Shown here piece by piece: positions 9,400 through 16,731 of a stretch of DNA of 28,950 nucleotides. The position numbers and the translations under genes are program-made. Positions within the stretch are counted from its first letter, which is position 1. The number at the start of each line of letters is the position of its first letter. Source of the stretch: Bryobacterales bacterium (lineage in GTDB: Bacteria; Acidobacteriota; Terriglobia; Bryobacterales; Bryobacteraceae). The notes beneath the pieces are model-generated. The model was not told the DNA's origin. It saw only the letters and a program-made list of their open reading frames with translations, and ran no database searches. The stretch lies in contig PKYZ01000248.1 of assembly GCA_003132865.1 (NCBI GenBank), forward strand, positions 283 to 29,232, given 5' to 3'.

Positions 9400-11275
9400 G
9401 GGGTTCGGTCGCTCCTGTCCGTAAATAATTCCAGAGAAATTCGTGTCGCCACTGCCAGAAGTCGTTCGCAGCGACCGGATGTGGGATCTCGTATATAAGG
9501 CCAACGCTGGCGCTCTCGCGCTGCAGAATCTGAGGTTCGCGCCCCCCCAACCCCACCCCGCTTAGCGCGACGCGCCAATTGTCCACGGAGTGCGGGCCGG
9601 CGCTGGGGGCAAAAGTGCGGGCGGCGGCCACCAGGGCGTCCCGAACGACGTCACGGCTCAACCGATGCCGTTGGTGGGTCCGTTTGAGAAACCATTCAAT
9701 GTAGCCGTGTGCGATCGCGGCTTCAGCCGCGGGTAGAGCTGTACCCTCACCTCTGAGGAGACTGAGCTGCTGCTCCCGTGGGCGTATGGTAAAGAAACGC
9801 CAAATTATCGGCCGCCGAATCAGCTCGATCCATGTTGGCTGGACGAGGTCGCTCGTAAGGCGTTGAGCGCTGGGGTGGATCATCCCATCTTCCTGTCCCG
9901 GGATCTCGCCGACCTTGTCCATGATCCTCTGCCTAACTTCGGGATGGATAGTGCTCGATTCTTGCACGAGCGATTCTAGCTCCGGGCGGCTGAACTCAGT
10001 AATATTTATGAAGTCTGGACTGATGCCCGGTGGGGCGTAGTCAATGCCCGTAGGCGGCGTTAACAGATTTGTGATCTGGTCGGCGCGGCGACAGGTGACG
10101 AGTAAACGAGCTGGCGGTGGTTCCGCCGCGCCGCGTGTATGCTCTATATGCAGGCACCAGAAGAGGTTCACAAGCTGCCTAGCATTCCAGTACCATTCGC
10201 TCCCGTCGGGTATTTCATCGATGCCGTCCAACCCTAGAATCAGGAGCGGGGGCTGGTTTGTGCGGTTCGCGTAACGGAGTCTCTTGAGCGCGTCCTCGTC
10301 GCTCGCGGTCGGCTGCAGTGCACCGCGCCACTCGGCGACCAGACCCGCGATGCTCCGGGGAGCCGTCTCTGACGGCAACAGCAGGCAAGCAGGGATATGC
10401 GGTGACCGTTCCTTTAAGACCTGCATGAGCGCGGTCGTTTTGCCGCATCCGCCATCACCGATGAAAACGATAAGCGATTCGTTCGTCCACCTCTCGATAA
10501 CTTCGCGGATCTTCTCGCGGGGCGTCAGGACAATTTCGTCGAGCCGAAGCCGAACCTCTTGCTCATCAAGATCTCGTCGCCGCCGTGCGCATAGTTCTGG
10601 GATCGCGATGGAGCACGGGTTGGGGAAACCCGTGAGGGCCCTATCAAATTCGGCCTTGGTGATTTGATGAGATCCCGTACTCGAGGCAATCCCGAAGAAA
10701 CGTCCCATCACCAAGTCGATACCCCGCTGCAGTTCCTCATTACCCATAACGCCGAACCTTGCTGCGTATTCGCGAAGCTCCTCGCGAGCTTGATTGGGGT
10801 CATGCTCGACCACTCTTACATTGCTGTCGTCTAGAAAGCTCGCTGCGGGCGAACTCATTTCTTGGTTCGTGCACAGTTCGAAATATGTCTCGATCTCCTT
10901 CCGTTTCTTGGCCGTGCTGTAGCTTCTCCTCAGTGCCCGGACGATATCCTTCGCGTCTGGCATGCAGATTTTGCGATTCGTGGAGGATACCTTGTACTGC
11001 CGGAGCACTCGCGAGCGGCCTCCGTGAGGCGTCCCCGATGTCGTGGATTCATCCTGACCGTCGATTTCTATCTCAAAAATGGCGTCAGACTCGCTATCAT
11101 GAACGCCGTCCCCTCGGGACATGCAGCCGATAAAAGCTGCCGCGCTTCCTAGGATCTGTTGTGTGAACCCCACGAGCGCGAAACGCCCTCCATCTATCGA
11201 CGTGCCTGATCTCTTCTTTTGGCGGTTTTTGACCAACAAGCAAACAGTAGCAGAAAAGTCCCGCCCATGGGCCAT
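9392..11275 (-). CDS. NACHT-domain STAND NTPase with N-terminal Cap4/DUF4297-like nuclease domain
   Basis: 627-residue protein. Residues ~29-140 resemble the PD-(D/E)xK nuclease domain of Cap4/DUF4297 proteins: G-G-R-F-A-L-V-G-F-T-Q-Q at 29-40, acidic E-I-E-I-D at 68-72, Q-Y-K at 93-95 and C-T-N-Q at 135-138. The NTPase core has a P-loop G-D-G-G-C-G-K-T-T (273-281), a NACHT-style Walker B L-D-G-I-D-E (349-354) and the following strand with arginines L-L-V-T-C-R-R (391-397). The C-terminus has the STAND-like W-R-H-E-F-L-W-N-Y-L motif (609-618) and no long repeat array, unlike Avs proteins. The ATG at 11275 lacks a good ribosome site; a GTG at 11173 would cut into the nuclease-like motif, so I prefer the longer form. 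It is coupled to the HEAT gene. A regulated nuclease in phage defence is the likely role, by analogy with bacterial NACHT and Avs systems. Confidence 0.85.
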   Translation of the reverse strand: MAHGRDFSATVCLLVKNRQKKRSGTSIDGGRFALVGFTQQILGSAAAFIGCMSRGDGVHDSESDAIFEIEIDGQDESTTSGTPHGGRSRVLRQYKVSSTNRKICMPDAKDIVRALRRSYSTAKKRKEIETYFELCTNQEMSSPAASFLDDSNVRVVEHDPNQAREELREYAARFGVMGNEELQRGIDLVMGRFFGIASSTGSHQITKAEFDRALTGFPNPCSIAIPELCARRRRDLDEQEVRLRLDEIVLTPREKIREVIERWTNESLIVFIGDGGCGKTTALMQVLKERSPHIPACLLLPSETAPRSIAGLVAEWRGALQPTASDEDALKRLRYANRTNQPPLLILGLDGIDEIPDGSEWYWNARQLVNLFWCLHIEHTRGAAEPPPARLLVTCRRADQITNLLTPPTGIDYAPPGISPDFINITEFSRPELESLVQESSTIHPEVRQRIMDKVGEIPGQEDGMIHPSAQRLTSDLVQPTWIELIRRPIIWRFFTIRPREQQLSLLRGEGTALPAAEAAIAHGYIEWFLKRTHQRHRLSRDVVRDALVAAARTFAPSAGPHSVDNWRVALSGVGLGGREPQILQRESASVGLIYEIPHPVAANDFWQWRHEFLWNYLRTGATEPHG

Positions 11276-11982
11276 GCCCCTTGGCGCGGAGGACGGCTTA
11301 GCGACAAATGGCGCATCGGGTACTGGTGATTACGGCGGTGGCCGAATGGGCACCGATGGACGCGCCTGCGTTTTGAGTCTGCCTTCAAATGAGCGCGTCG
11401 TCGGCATCCCGTAGGGGTGCGGTCGGCCTAAAAGATCCCCCAAACGAGTTCTGGGAGATCACTCTCGTGAAGTCCCCCCTCACGTCAACTGGACTAAAAA
11501 CGCGCTACCCGTGGAGCTGTGCCTACGCATGCCTCTGTCGCCACTCCTGGGTAGCCGACCTCGATTCGCAGCGTACGGAGCGGGTGCTGGCGGGATCACC
11601 CGACGATGCCGGCCTGCACCGCCCCAAATTTCCATGAGATCTTCCCCACGCCCAGCCACTAACCACCGAGGGACGCAAACCCGCACGCCAGATGTACGTC
11701 CAAAAGGGATTCACATTCCAAATTGGCCTCTTATGCCCCAGTTTCGCCGCCATACGCCAACCCCAACACCCGCGTCACCCATGGCTCGCCCGGCACCGGA
11801 AATTTGGCTTGGTCATTTTTGAAAACAAAAGCAAACAAACAACTTATTGGCTTCGTTCGTTCAAAATGCCCATCCGGTGCGCCGCCCGCCCGTGCACAAC
11901 TCTGCACAACTCTGCACACTTCCGCACAAGCCATTAGGCGCGGCGATAGAATAGGTATCGCCTTCCGAGGCGAGGATCATCC
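11276..11982. other. 707-base gene-poor region upstream of the NACHT operon
   Basis: No convincing gene is seen on either strand; short frames lack ribosome sites and recognisable motifs. The region should hold the promoter of the leftward NACHT operon and that of the rightward Gfo/Idh/MocA operon, but I cannot place either with confidence. An unusually A-rich block lies at about 11818-11845 inside otherwise GC-rich sequence, followed by a 10-base periodic repeat. The rightward gene at 11983 has a usable ribosome site, GAGGAT, just ahead of its ATG. The length and mixed composition fit the edge of an inserted segment. Confidence 0.45.
11893..11930. repeat. Degenerate 10-bp tandem repeat (TGCACAACTC type)
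   Basis: TGCACAACTC occurs at 11893-11902 and again at 11903-11912, followed by TGCACACTTC and CGCACAAGCC in the same 10-base register. Four copies with decreasing match share the core [TC]GCACA. The period equals about one helical turn, so a protein could bind all copies on one face of the helix. The repeat ends ~50 bases before the ATG at 11983. Confidence 0.7.
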
Positions 11983-13344
11983 ATGAATCGACGAGACCTC
12001 TTAAAGAATGTGGCGCTGGCCGGCGCACTCTCGCAGCAATCCCGCGCCGCCGCCGCCACTGATCGCATCGGCATCGGCGTGATCGGCTGCGGCGGCATGG
12101 GCCGCATGGACCTGGCGGATTTCCAGAAGCAGCCCGAGGCCGAAATCGTGGCCGTCTGCGACGTCTACCAGCCCAACCTGCAGGAAGCCCACCAACTCAC
12201 CGGCGGCAAGGCGCGCGCCTATTCCGATTTCCGCAAACTGCTGGACGACCGTGCGGTGGACGCGGTGGTCGTCGCCACGCCGGATCATTGGCATCCGCTC
12301 ATCACCGTGGCCGCGTGCCATGCGGGCAAAGACGTGTACGTGGAAAAGCCCGTATCCAACGTCGTGCGCGAAGGCCGCCTGATGGTGGAAGCCGCGCGCC
12401 GCACGAAGCGCATCGTTCAGGTGGGCTTGCAGCAGCGCTCAGGCTCGCACTTCCAGCGCGCCGCTCAAATCGTGCGCTCGGGCGAGATCGGCGAAATCCA
12501 CTACGTGCAGACGTGGATCCACGAGACCAGCTCCCCCGAGGGACTGGGCACGCCGCCGGATGCCGAGCCGCCCGAAGGTCTCGATTACGACTTCTGGCTC
12601 GGACCGGCGCCCAAGGTTCCGTTCAATCCGGCCCGCTTCCTCGGCAACTGGCGCTCGTTCTTCGCGTATGGCGGCGGACGCATCACGGACTGGGGCGTGC
12701 ACCTTGTGGACATCGTCCACATGGCCATGGGCGTGGATACGCCGCGCGCGGTCACCGCGTCGGGCGGCAAGCTCTACGTGCACGACCGGCGCGACACGCC
12801 CGATACCCACGAAGTCACTTGGGAGTATCCGGGCTTCCTGCTGCATTACACCTGCCTGCTTCACAATTCGTACGGCCACAATGGCGACCCAGGCCACAAA
12901 CCTTTCGGCAGTTACGGCATCCAGTTCCACGGCACGCGTGGCACGCTGTTTGTGGACCGCGCCGGCTACCAAGTCACGCCGCAGATGAAGGGCCACATGG
13001 AGCCGGGCGGCATCTCGTCCCGCGCGGCATACGACGATCTCACCGGCGTCAGCATGTACTACGAATTGGAAGGCGTGGCGGGCCGCGGCACCACGTCCGT
13101 GCAGCATGTGCCGCACGTGCAGAATTTTCTGAAGTGCGTGAAGTCGCGCGAGTTGCCGGTGGCGGACATCGAAATCGGGCACCGCACCACTACGGCGTGC
13201 CACCTCGGTAACATCGCTCTGCGCCTGGAAAAGAAGCTGCATTGGGATGGCCGGCAGGAGCGCTTCATCGGCAACGAAGAGGCGAACCGGATGTTGGCGC
13301 GCCCCTATCGCGCGCCGTGGAAATTGGAAGGCATCGAAGCATAG
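11983..13344 (+). CDS. Tat-exported Gfo/Idh/MocA family oxidoreductase (first of pair)
   Basis: 453-residue NAD(P)-dependent dehydrogenase-like protein. The N-terminus M-N-R-R-D-L-L-K-N followed by an Ala-rich stretch is a twin-arginine signal, so it should fold in the cytoplasm and be exported. The Rossmann motif G-V-I-G-C-G-G-M-G follows at about 32-40. The family signature appears as P-D-H-W-H-P (about 104-109) and G-K-D-V-Y-V-E-K-P-V (about 119-128), with the cofactor-contacting E-K-P. A C-terminal beta-sheet domain follows. Such exported members are numerous in Acidobacteria and Planctomycetes and are thought to act on sugars; the substrate here is unknown. The ribosome site is GAGGAT. 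The next gene is a paralogue 11 bases downstream, and its AGGAG overlaps this gene's TAG. Confidence 0.9.
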   Translation: MNRRDLLKNVALAGALSQQSRAAAATDRIGIGVIGCGGMGRMDLADFQKQPEAEIVAVCDVYQPNLQEAHQLTGGKARAYSDFRKLLDDRAVDAVVVATPDHWHPLITVAACHAGKDVYVEKPVSNVVREGRLMVEAARRTKRIVQVGLQQRSGSHFQRAAQIVRSGEIGEIHYVQTWIHETSSPEGLGTPPDAEPPEGLDYDFWLGPAPKVPFNPARFLGNWRSFFAYGGGRITDWGVHLVDIVHMAMGVDTPRAVTASGGKLYVHDRRDTPDTHEVTWEYPGFLLHYTCLLHNSYGHNGDPGHKPFGSYGIQFHGTRGTLFVDRAGYQVTPQMKGHMEPGGISSRAAYDDLTGVSMYYELEGVAGRGTTSVQHVPHVQNFLKCVKSRELPVADIEIGHRTTTACHLGNIALRLEKKLHWDGRQERFIGNEEANRMLARPYRAPWKLEGIEA

Positions 13345-13355
13345 GAGCAACGAAC

Positions 13356-14528
13356 ATGACAGACAGGCGTCAATTTATCAAGGCCGCGGCTTTCGCCACC
13401 GCCGCATCGTATGGCCGCATCCTGGGCGCGAATGACCGCATTCGCATTGGCGGCATTGGCACGGGCGGACGCTGCCAATATCTGCTGAGCCTGCTGAACA
13501 AGGGCGGCGGCAGCCAGATCGTGGCGATCTGCGACGTTTACGAACCGCACCGCCAGGAGGCACGCGAGAAGGTGGCGCCCGAAGCGCGCGAGTTCACCGA
13601 TTACCGCAAGCTGCTGGATCTGCCCGACGTGGACGCGGTAGTAATCGGCGCGCCCGATCACTGGCACGTCCCGATGACTATCGACGCGCTGCACGCCGGT
13701 AAGGACGTGTACGTCGAGAAGCCGGTCACGCACCGCATCGAGGAAGGCGAACCGCTGCTGAAGGCGGTCGCCGAATCGAAGCGCGTAGTACAGACCGGCA
13801 TGCAGCAGCGAAGCTGGCCGCACTTCCAGCAGGCGCGCGAGATCGTGGCCGGCGGCGGTCTCGGCCAAGTTACGTTCATTCGCACGTATTGGTATCAGAA
13901 TCATCTGCAGGGACGTGGGACGGGCGCGCCGATCGACGCCTCGAAACTCGATTGGAAGATGTTCCTGGGTTCCGCGCCCGATCAGCCGTTCGACGCCGAG
14001 CGCTTCCGCAACTGGCGCTGGTTCTGGGATTTCGGCGGCGGTTCGCTCACCGATCTGTTCCTGCACTGGGTGGATGTGGCCCACTGGTGCATGTCGAGCG
14101 ACACCCCCATCGATGCGCAGGCCATGGGTGGCAAATACGTGATTCCGGAATGGCAGTGGCCCGACACGGTCAACGCCGCGTTTCATTATCCCGGCAACTT
14201 CCTGGTGAACTTCGATTGCAGCCTGATGGGTTACCTGGAAGGCGGCGGCCTGATCTTCCACGGCACCAAGGCCCTGATGCGCCTGCATCGCGGCGGCTTC
14301 GCCGTGTATCCCGAGCAGCCGCGATACACGGAGCTTCCCGATCTGAAGGATGTGGCGCAGGAGGTCCAATCCACGCACGATGGCGGGATCGAGCATGTGC
14401 AGAATTTCCTTGATTGCATCCGCTCGCGGAATACGCCGAATGCGCCGGTGGAGGTGGGGGTAGCGGCGGCGCGCGCGGGGCATCTGGGGAATCAGGCGTT
14501 GCGCAGCGGCCAGACCGTGCGGGCCTGA
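13356..14528 (+). CDS. Tat-exported Gfo/Idh/MocA family oxidoreductase (second of pair)
   Basis: 390-residue paralogue of the preceding gene. It starts at the ATG with AGGAG eight bases upstream; a longer open frame reaches into the previous gene but lacks such a site. The N-terminus M-T-D-R-R-Q-F-I-K-A-A-A is a twin-arginine signal. The nucleotide-binding loop is altered to G-G-I-G-T-G-G-R-C (about 31-39). The signature A-P-D-H-W-H-V (about 98-104) and G-K-D-V-Y-V-E-K-P-V (about 115-124) is conserved. It could form a hetero-oligomer or act sequentially with its neighbour on a periplasmic carbohydrate; this is inference from tandem order. The YdjM-type gene starts at the next base after its TGA. 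Confidence 0.9.
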   Translation: MTDRRQFIKAAAFATAASYGRILGANDRIRIGGIGTGGRCQYLLSLLNKGGGSQIVAICDVYEPHRQEAREKVAPEAREFTDYRKLLDLPDVDAVVIGAPDHWHVPMTIDALHAGKDVYVEKPVTHRIEEGEPLLKAVAESKRVVQTGMQQRSWPHFQQAREIVAGGGLGQVTFIRTYWYQNHLQGRGTGAPIDASKLDWKMFLGSAPDQPFDAERFRNWRWFWDFGGGSLTDLFLHWVDVAHWCMSSDTPIDAQAMGGKYVIPEWQWPDTVNAAFHYPGNFLVNFDCSLMGYLEGGGLIFHGTKALMRLHRGGFAVYPEQPRYTELPDLKDVAQEVQSTHDGGIEHVQNFLDCIRSRNTPNAPVEVGVAAARAGHLGNQALRSGQTVRA

Positions 14529-15101
14529 ATGGCATCCGCCATCGCGCATTTCATTGTTGGCGCCGCGCTGGCGCTGCCGGCCATCGAATCGCGCACGATC
14601 CGCGAGGTCTTGCCGCGATGGGCGATCCCTATCTCTTGCGGTGCGCTGGCGGTGGCTCCCGATTTGGACACGATTGCGATGCGCGCATTCGGGATCCCCT
14701 ACGGGAGTTTCTTCGGCCATCGCGGGTTCTTCCACTCTCCGTTCTTTCTGATCCTGCTGGCGGGGAGTCTGGCTGCGATGGCGGCGGGGCGGCGCTCGTC
14801 GCGTGCGGCGGTATGGCTGGGTTTGCTGTGGGCGGGATGCGCCGTGACTCATCCATTGCTCGATGCGCTCACCGATGGCGGGTCCGGTGTGATGCTGCTA
14901 TTTCCGTTTTCCGACGGTCGCCTGTTCTTTCCGTGGCGGCCTATACACGTTTCGCCGCTCGGCGTTCTGAGATTCTTCAGCAGGGCGGGTTACATCTTGC
15001 GGTCGGAGATGCCCTTCTGCATCGCGGCCATGGCGATCGGCGCGGCGGGCTGCTGGCTGGTGCACGCCGCACGCGGCCGCCGTGGTCCGGAGCAGTCCTG
15101 A
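14529..15101 (+). CDS. YdjM/DUF457-type membrane-bound metal-dependent hydrolase
   Basis: 190-residue membrane protein. The N-terminus M-A-S-A-I-A-H-F-I-V-G-A-A is typical of the family. The metal-binding signature is seen as A-P-D-L-D (about 43-47) and H-R-G-F-F-H-S (about 64-70), with T-H-P-L-L-D further on (about 106-111) and P-F-S-D-G-R-L-F-F-P-W-R-P-I near the middle. Four or so hydrophobic segments place it in the inner membrane. E. coli YdjM is a LexA-controlled member, but the biochemical reaction of the family is not well defined. The ATG follows the preceding stop without a gap and its last base overlaps the next ATG (TGATG), so translation is probably coupled through the operon. 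Confidence 0.8.
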   Translation: MASAIAHFIVGAALALPAIESRTIREVLPRWAIPISCGALAVAPDLDTIAMRAFGIPYGSFFGHRGFFHSPFFLILLAGSLAAMAAGRRSSRAAVWLGLLWAGCAVTHPLLDALTDGGSGVMLLFPFSDGRLFFPWRPIHVSPLGVLRFFSRAGYILRSEMPFCIAAMAIGAAGCWLVHAARGRRGPEQS

Positions 15102-16000
15102 TGGGATTTACGCGGCGGCAGTACCTTTACTTATTCGGCGCGGGCCTGTCCGCGGCCCCTGCGAACACGCTCTCCGAGCGCTGGCGGCAGATTGCGGCTG
15201 AAACCGACGGCACCGTAGGTGCGGCTGCATTGCACCTGGGATCGGGGCAGCGCGCCAGCCTGCATGGCGACGAACGCTTCCCTTTAGCCAGCGTGTGCAA
15301 GCTGCCGATCGCCATGCACATCCTGGCGATGGTGGATGAGGGGAAGCTCTCGCGCAACGCGGCGATCGAGGTCGTACGGCAGGACGTGACTACGAACGTC
15401 AGCGAGGTGGGAGAACGTTGGCCCAAACGGCGGCGCGTTCCACTCGATGAGTTGCTGCTATTGATGGTGGCGAAGAGTGATAATACGGCCGTCGAGACCC
15501 TGTACCGGATCGGCGGCGGCGCGGCGGCGATCGCCGCGCGGCTCCGTGGCTGGCATCTGGATGGCATCCGGATCGACCGCAGCGAACGCCAGTGCGGCCG
15601 GGATGCTGCACGGTCCATGCGGCGTTTCATCGCCGATCCGCGCGACACGGCCACGCCCGATGGCACGGTCCAATTGTTGAGGCGCGTGTTTGGCGGCGAA
15701 CTGCTTTCGGCATCGTCGACCGCGCGCCTCGTCGAGATCCTGGAAGCTACCACGACCGGTGCGGGGCGCATCAAGGGATTGCTGCCCGCCGGCGTGGTTG
15801 TCGCGCACAAGACCGGCACTACCGGCACGGCGAACGGTTTGAACGGCTCGACGAACGATGTGGGCGTGATCATTCTCCCGAAAGGCGCAGGACAACTGGC
15901 CCTGGCAGTCTATCTTAAAGGGGGCAAAAGCAACCTGCCCGCCCGGGAAATGATCATAGCCCGCATAGCGAAAGCCGCATTCGACGCCTGGTGCGGCTAA
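15101..16000 (+). CDS. Class A beta-lactamase-like serine hydrolase
   Basis: 299-residue protein with all active-site elements of class A beta-lactamases: Ser64-V-C-Lys67 (the S-x-x-K motif), Ser126-Asp-Asn128 (the SDN loop) and Lys237-Thr-Gly239. The omega-loop region reads D-R-S-E-R-Q-C-G-R-D, where Glu162 is the likely general base, then A-D-P-R-D-T-A-T-P. It lacks the common E-x-x-L-N form and resembles environmental members. The N-terminus M-G-F-T-R-R-Q-Y-L-Y-L-F-G is a twin-arginine signal, so the enzyme is periplasmic. GGAG lies eight bases before the ATG. Penicillin or cephalosporin hydrolysis is likely from the motifs; spectrum cannot be told. It is the last gene of the 11983-16000 run and has no adjacent AmpR- or BlaI-type regulator. 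Confidence 0.88.
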   Translation: MGFTRRQYLYLFGAGLSAAPANTLSERWRQIAAETDGTVGAAALHLGSGQRASLHGDERFPLASVCKLPIAMHILAMVDEGKLSRNAAIEVVRQDVTTNVSEVGERWPKRRRVPLDELLLLMVAKSDNTAVETLYRIGGGAAAIAARLRGWHLDGIRIDRSERQCGRDAARSMRRFIADPRDTATPDGTVQLLRRVFGGELLSASSTARLVEILEATTTGAGRIKGLLPAGVVVAHKTGTTGTANGLNGSTNDVGVIILPKGAGQLALAVYLKGGKSNLPAREMIIARIAKAAFDAWCG

Positions 16001-16010
16001 CATCGGTTTT

Positions 16011-16037
16011 ATCGGCGTTCATCGGCGTTCATCGGCG
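16011..16037. repeat. Short 10-bp tandem repeat (ATCGGCGTTC)
   Basis: ATCGGCGTTC is repeated exactly at 16011-16020 and 16021-16030, with a partial third copy at 16031-16037 and a weaker relative at 16002. It fills most of the gap between the beta-lactamase-like gene and the TetR promoter. No function is evident. Confidence 0.75.
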
Positions 16038-16050
16038 GCCAAATTAGTGC

Positions 16051-16080
16051 TTGCCTTTCGACGGCCCGGCGTGCTTTACT
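16051..16080 (+). promoter_or_regulatory. Candidate promoter of the tetR operon
   Basis: TTGCCT at 16051-16056 and TTTACT at 16075-16080 are separated by 18 bases, each matching four of six positions of the sigma-70 consensus. Transcription would begin about at the ATG at 16084, implying a leaderless or nearly leaderless message. No ribosome site is visible upstream of that ATG, which agrees. Confidence 0.4.
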
Positions 16081-16096
16081 TGAATGATCGTTCAAG
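16079..16096. promoter_or_regulatory. Palindromic operator candidate overlapping the tetR start codon
   Basis: CTTGAATGATCGTTCAAG has perfect 6-base arms (CTTGAA/TTCAAG) and a central GATC; only two of 18 positions break the symmetry. It spans the last bases of the candidate -10 element and the ATG at 16084. Size and position fit an autoregulatory TetR-family binding site. Confidence 0.6.
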
Positions 16097-16731
16097 TTAG
16101 CTCTCAAACTCCACCTACCGCCCGCGAGCTACTGCTCGACGCCGCCCGCTACCTGTTCTGGGAGAAAGGCTACGCCGCCACCGGCGTGGCCGAACTGCTG
16201 CAGCGCGCGCACGTGAACAGCGGCAGTTTCTACCACGTCTTCCCCAGCAAAGAGGCGCTCCTGCTGGCCGTGCTGGAGGACTACCTGGGCGGTCTGGAGC
16301 CAGCCGTCCTGCGGCCCGCGTTTGCCCGTCACCGCGATCCGATCGAGCGCATCTTCGCCATCCTGCAGGGCTATCGCGAGAAGCTGCTGGCCACTGGATG
16401 CCAGTATGGCTGTCCCATCGGGAGACTGGCGCTCGAGATCGAGGCGGAAAACCTCCCGGCGCACAACCGCATCGCCGCCAATTTCGCCGCGTGGACCACC
16501 GCCGTTCGCGCTTGTCTGGAAGCCGTCCGCGACCGCCTGCCACTCCATTGCGATCTGGACGCTCTGGCAACTTTCGTCCTTACCGTCATGGAAGGCGGCG
16601 TCATGCAGGCGCGCTCGTACCGGCGCATGGAGCCATTCGATCAATCTATTGCCCAGTTACGGAGTTACTTTCAATGCCTGCTAGCCCAGCAGGCGCAACT
16701 AATCTTCAAAGGAAAGAGGAAACGGAAATGA
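16084..16731 (+). CDS. TetR/AcrR family transcriptional regulator
   Basis: 215-residue repressor-type regulator. The N-terminal DNA-binding domain runs from about residue 12 to 60, with L-L-D-A-A-R-Y-L-F, the helix-turn-helix G-V-A-E-L-L-Q-R-A-H-V-N-S-G-S-F-Y-H-V-F, and K-E-A-L-L. The ligand-binding half contains G-C-P-I-G-R-L-A-L-E, characteristic of the LmrA/YxaF-like branch. The ATG is the only reasonable start, because the first helix begins a dozen residues later. It lies inside a palindrome and has no ribosome site, suggesting a leaderless message and autorepression. The stop overlaps the next ATG by four bases (ATGA), so the SRPBCC gene is co-translated and a likely co-regulated target. 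The effector is unknown. Confidence 0.92.
   Translation: MIVQVSSQTPPTARELLLDAARYLFWEKGYAATGVAELLQRAHVNSGSFYHVFPSKEALLLAVLEDYLGGLEPAVLRPAFARHRDPIERIFAILQGYREKLLATGCQYGCPIGRLALEIEAENLPAHNRIAANFAAWTTAVRACLEAVRDRLPLHCDLDALATFVLTVMEGGVMQARSYRRMEPFDQSIAQLRSYFQCLLAQQAQLIFKGKRKRK

Noticed and set aside
9392..9504. Long 113-base overlap between the NACHT and HEAT genes
   Set aside because: The upstream extension of the HEAT frame has no ribosome site and reads like shadow sequence; the ATG at 9399 with AGGAG gives an ordinary 8-base coupled overlap.
11850..11890. tRNA-like T-arm (GTTCGTTCAAAATGCC)
   Set aside because: No acceptor, D or anticodon arm can be paired upstream; no tRNA gene was found anywhere in the window.
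13305..14852. 515-codon open frame on the minus strand
   Set aside because: It is the complement of two real Gfo/Idh/MocA and YdjM-type genes; it has no motif, and its His/Arg-rich composition is typical of antisense frames in GC-rich DNA.
15101..16000. Recently acquired antibiotic-resistance gene
   Set aside because: Composition matches the neighbours, it is embedded in an operon by overlapping codons, and no mobile element or resistance regulator is nearby; more likely native.
11893..16037. 10-base tandem repeats at 11893 and 16011 as CRISPR
   Set aside because: Units are contiguous, far too short and without spacers; no cas gene is present.
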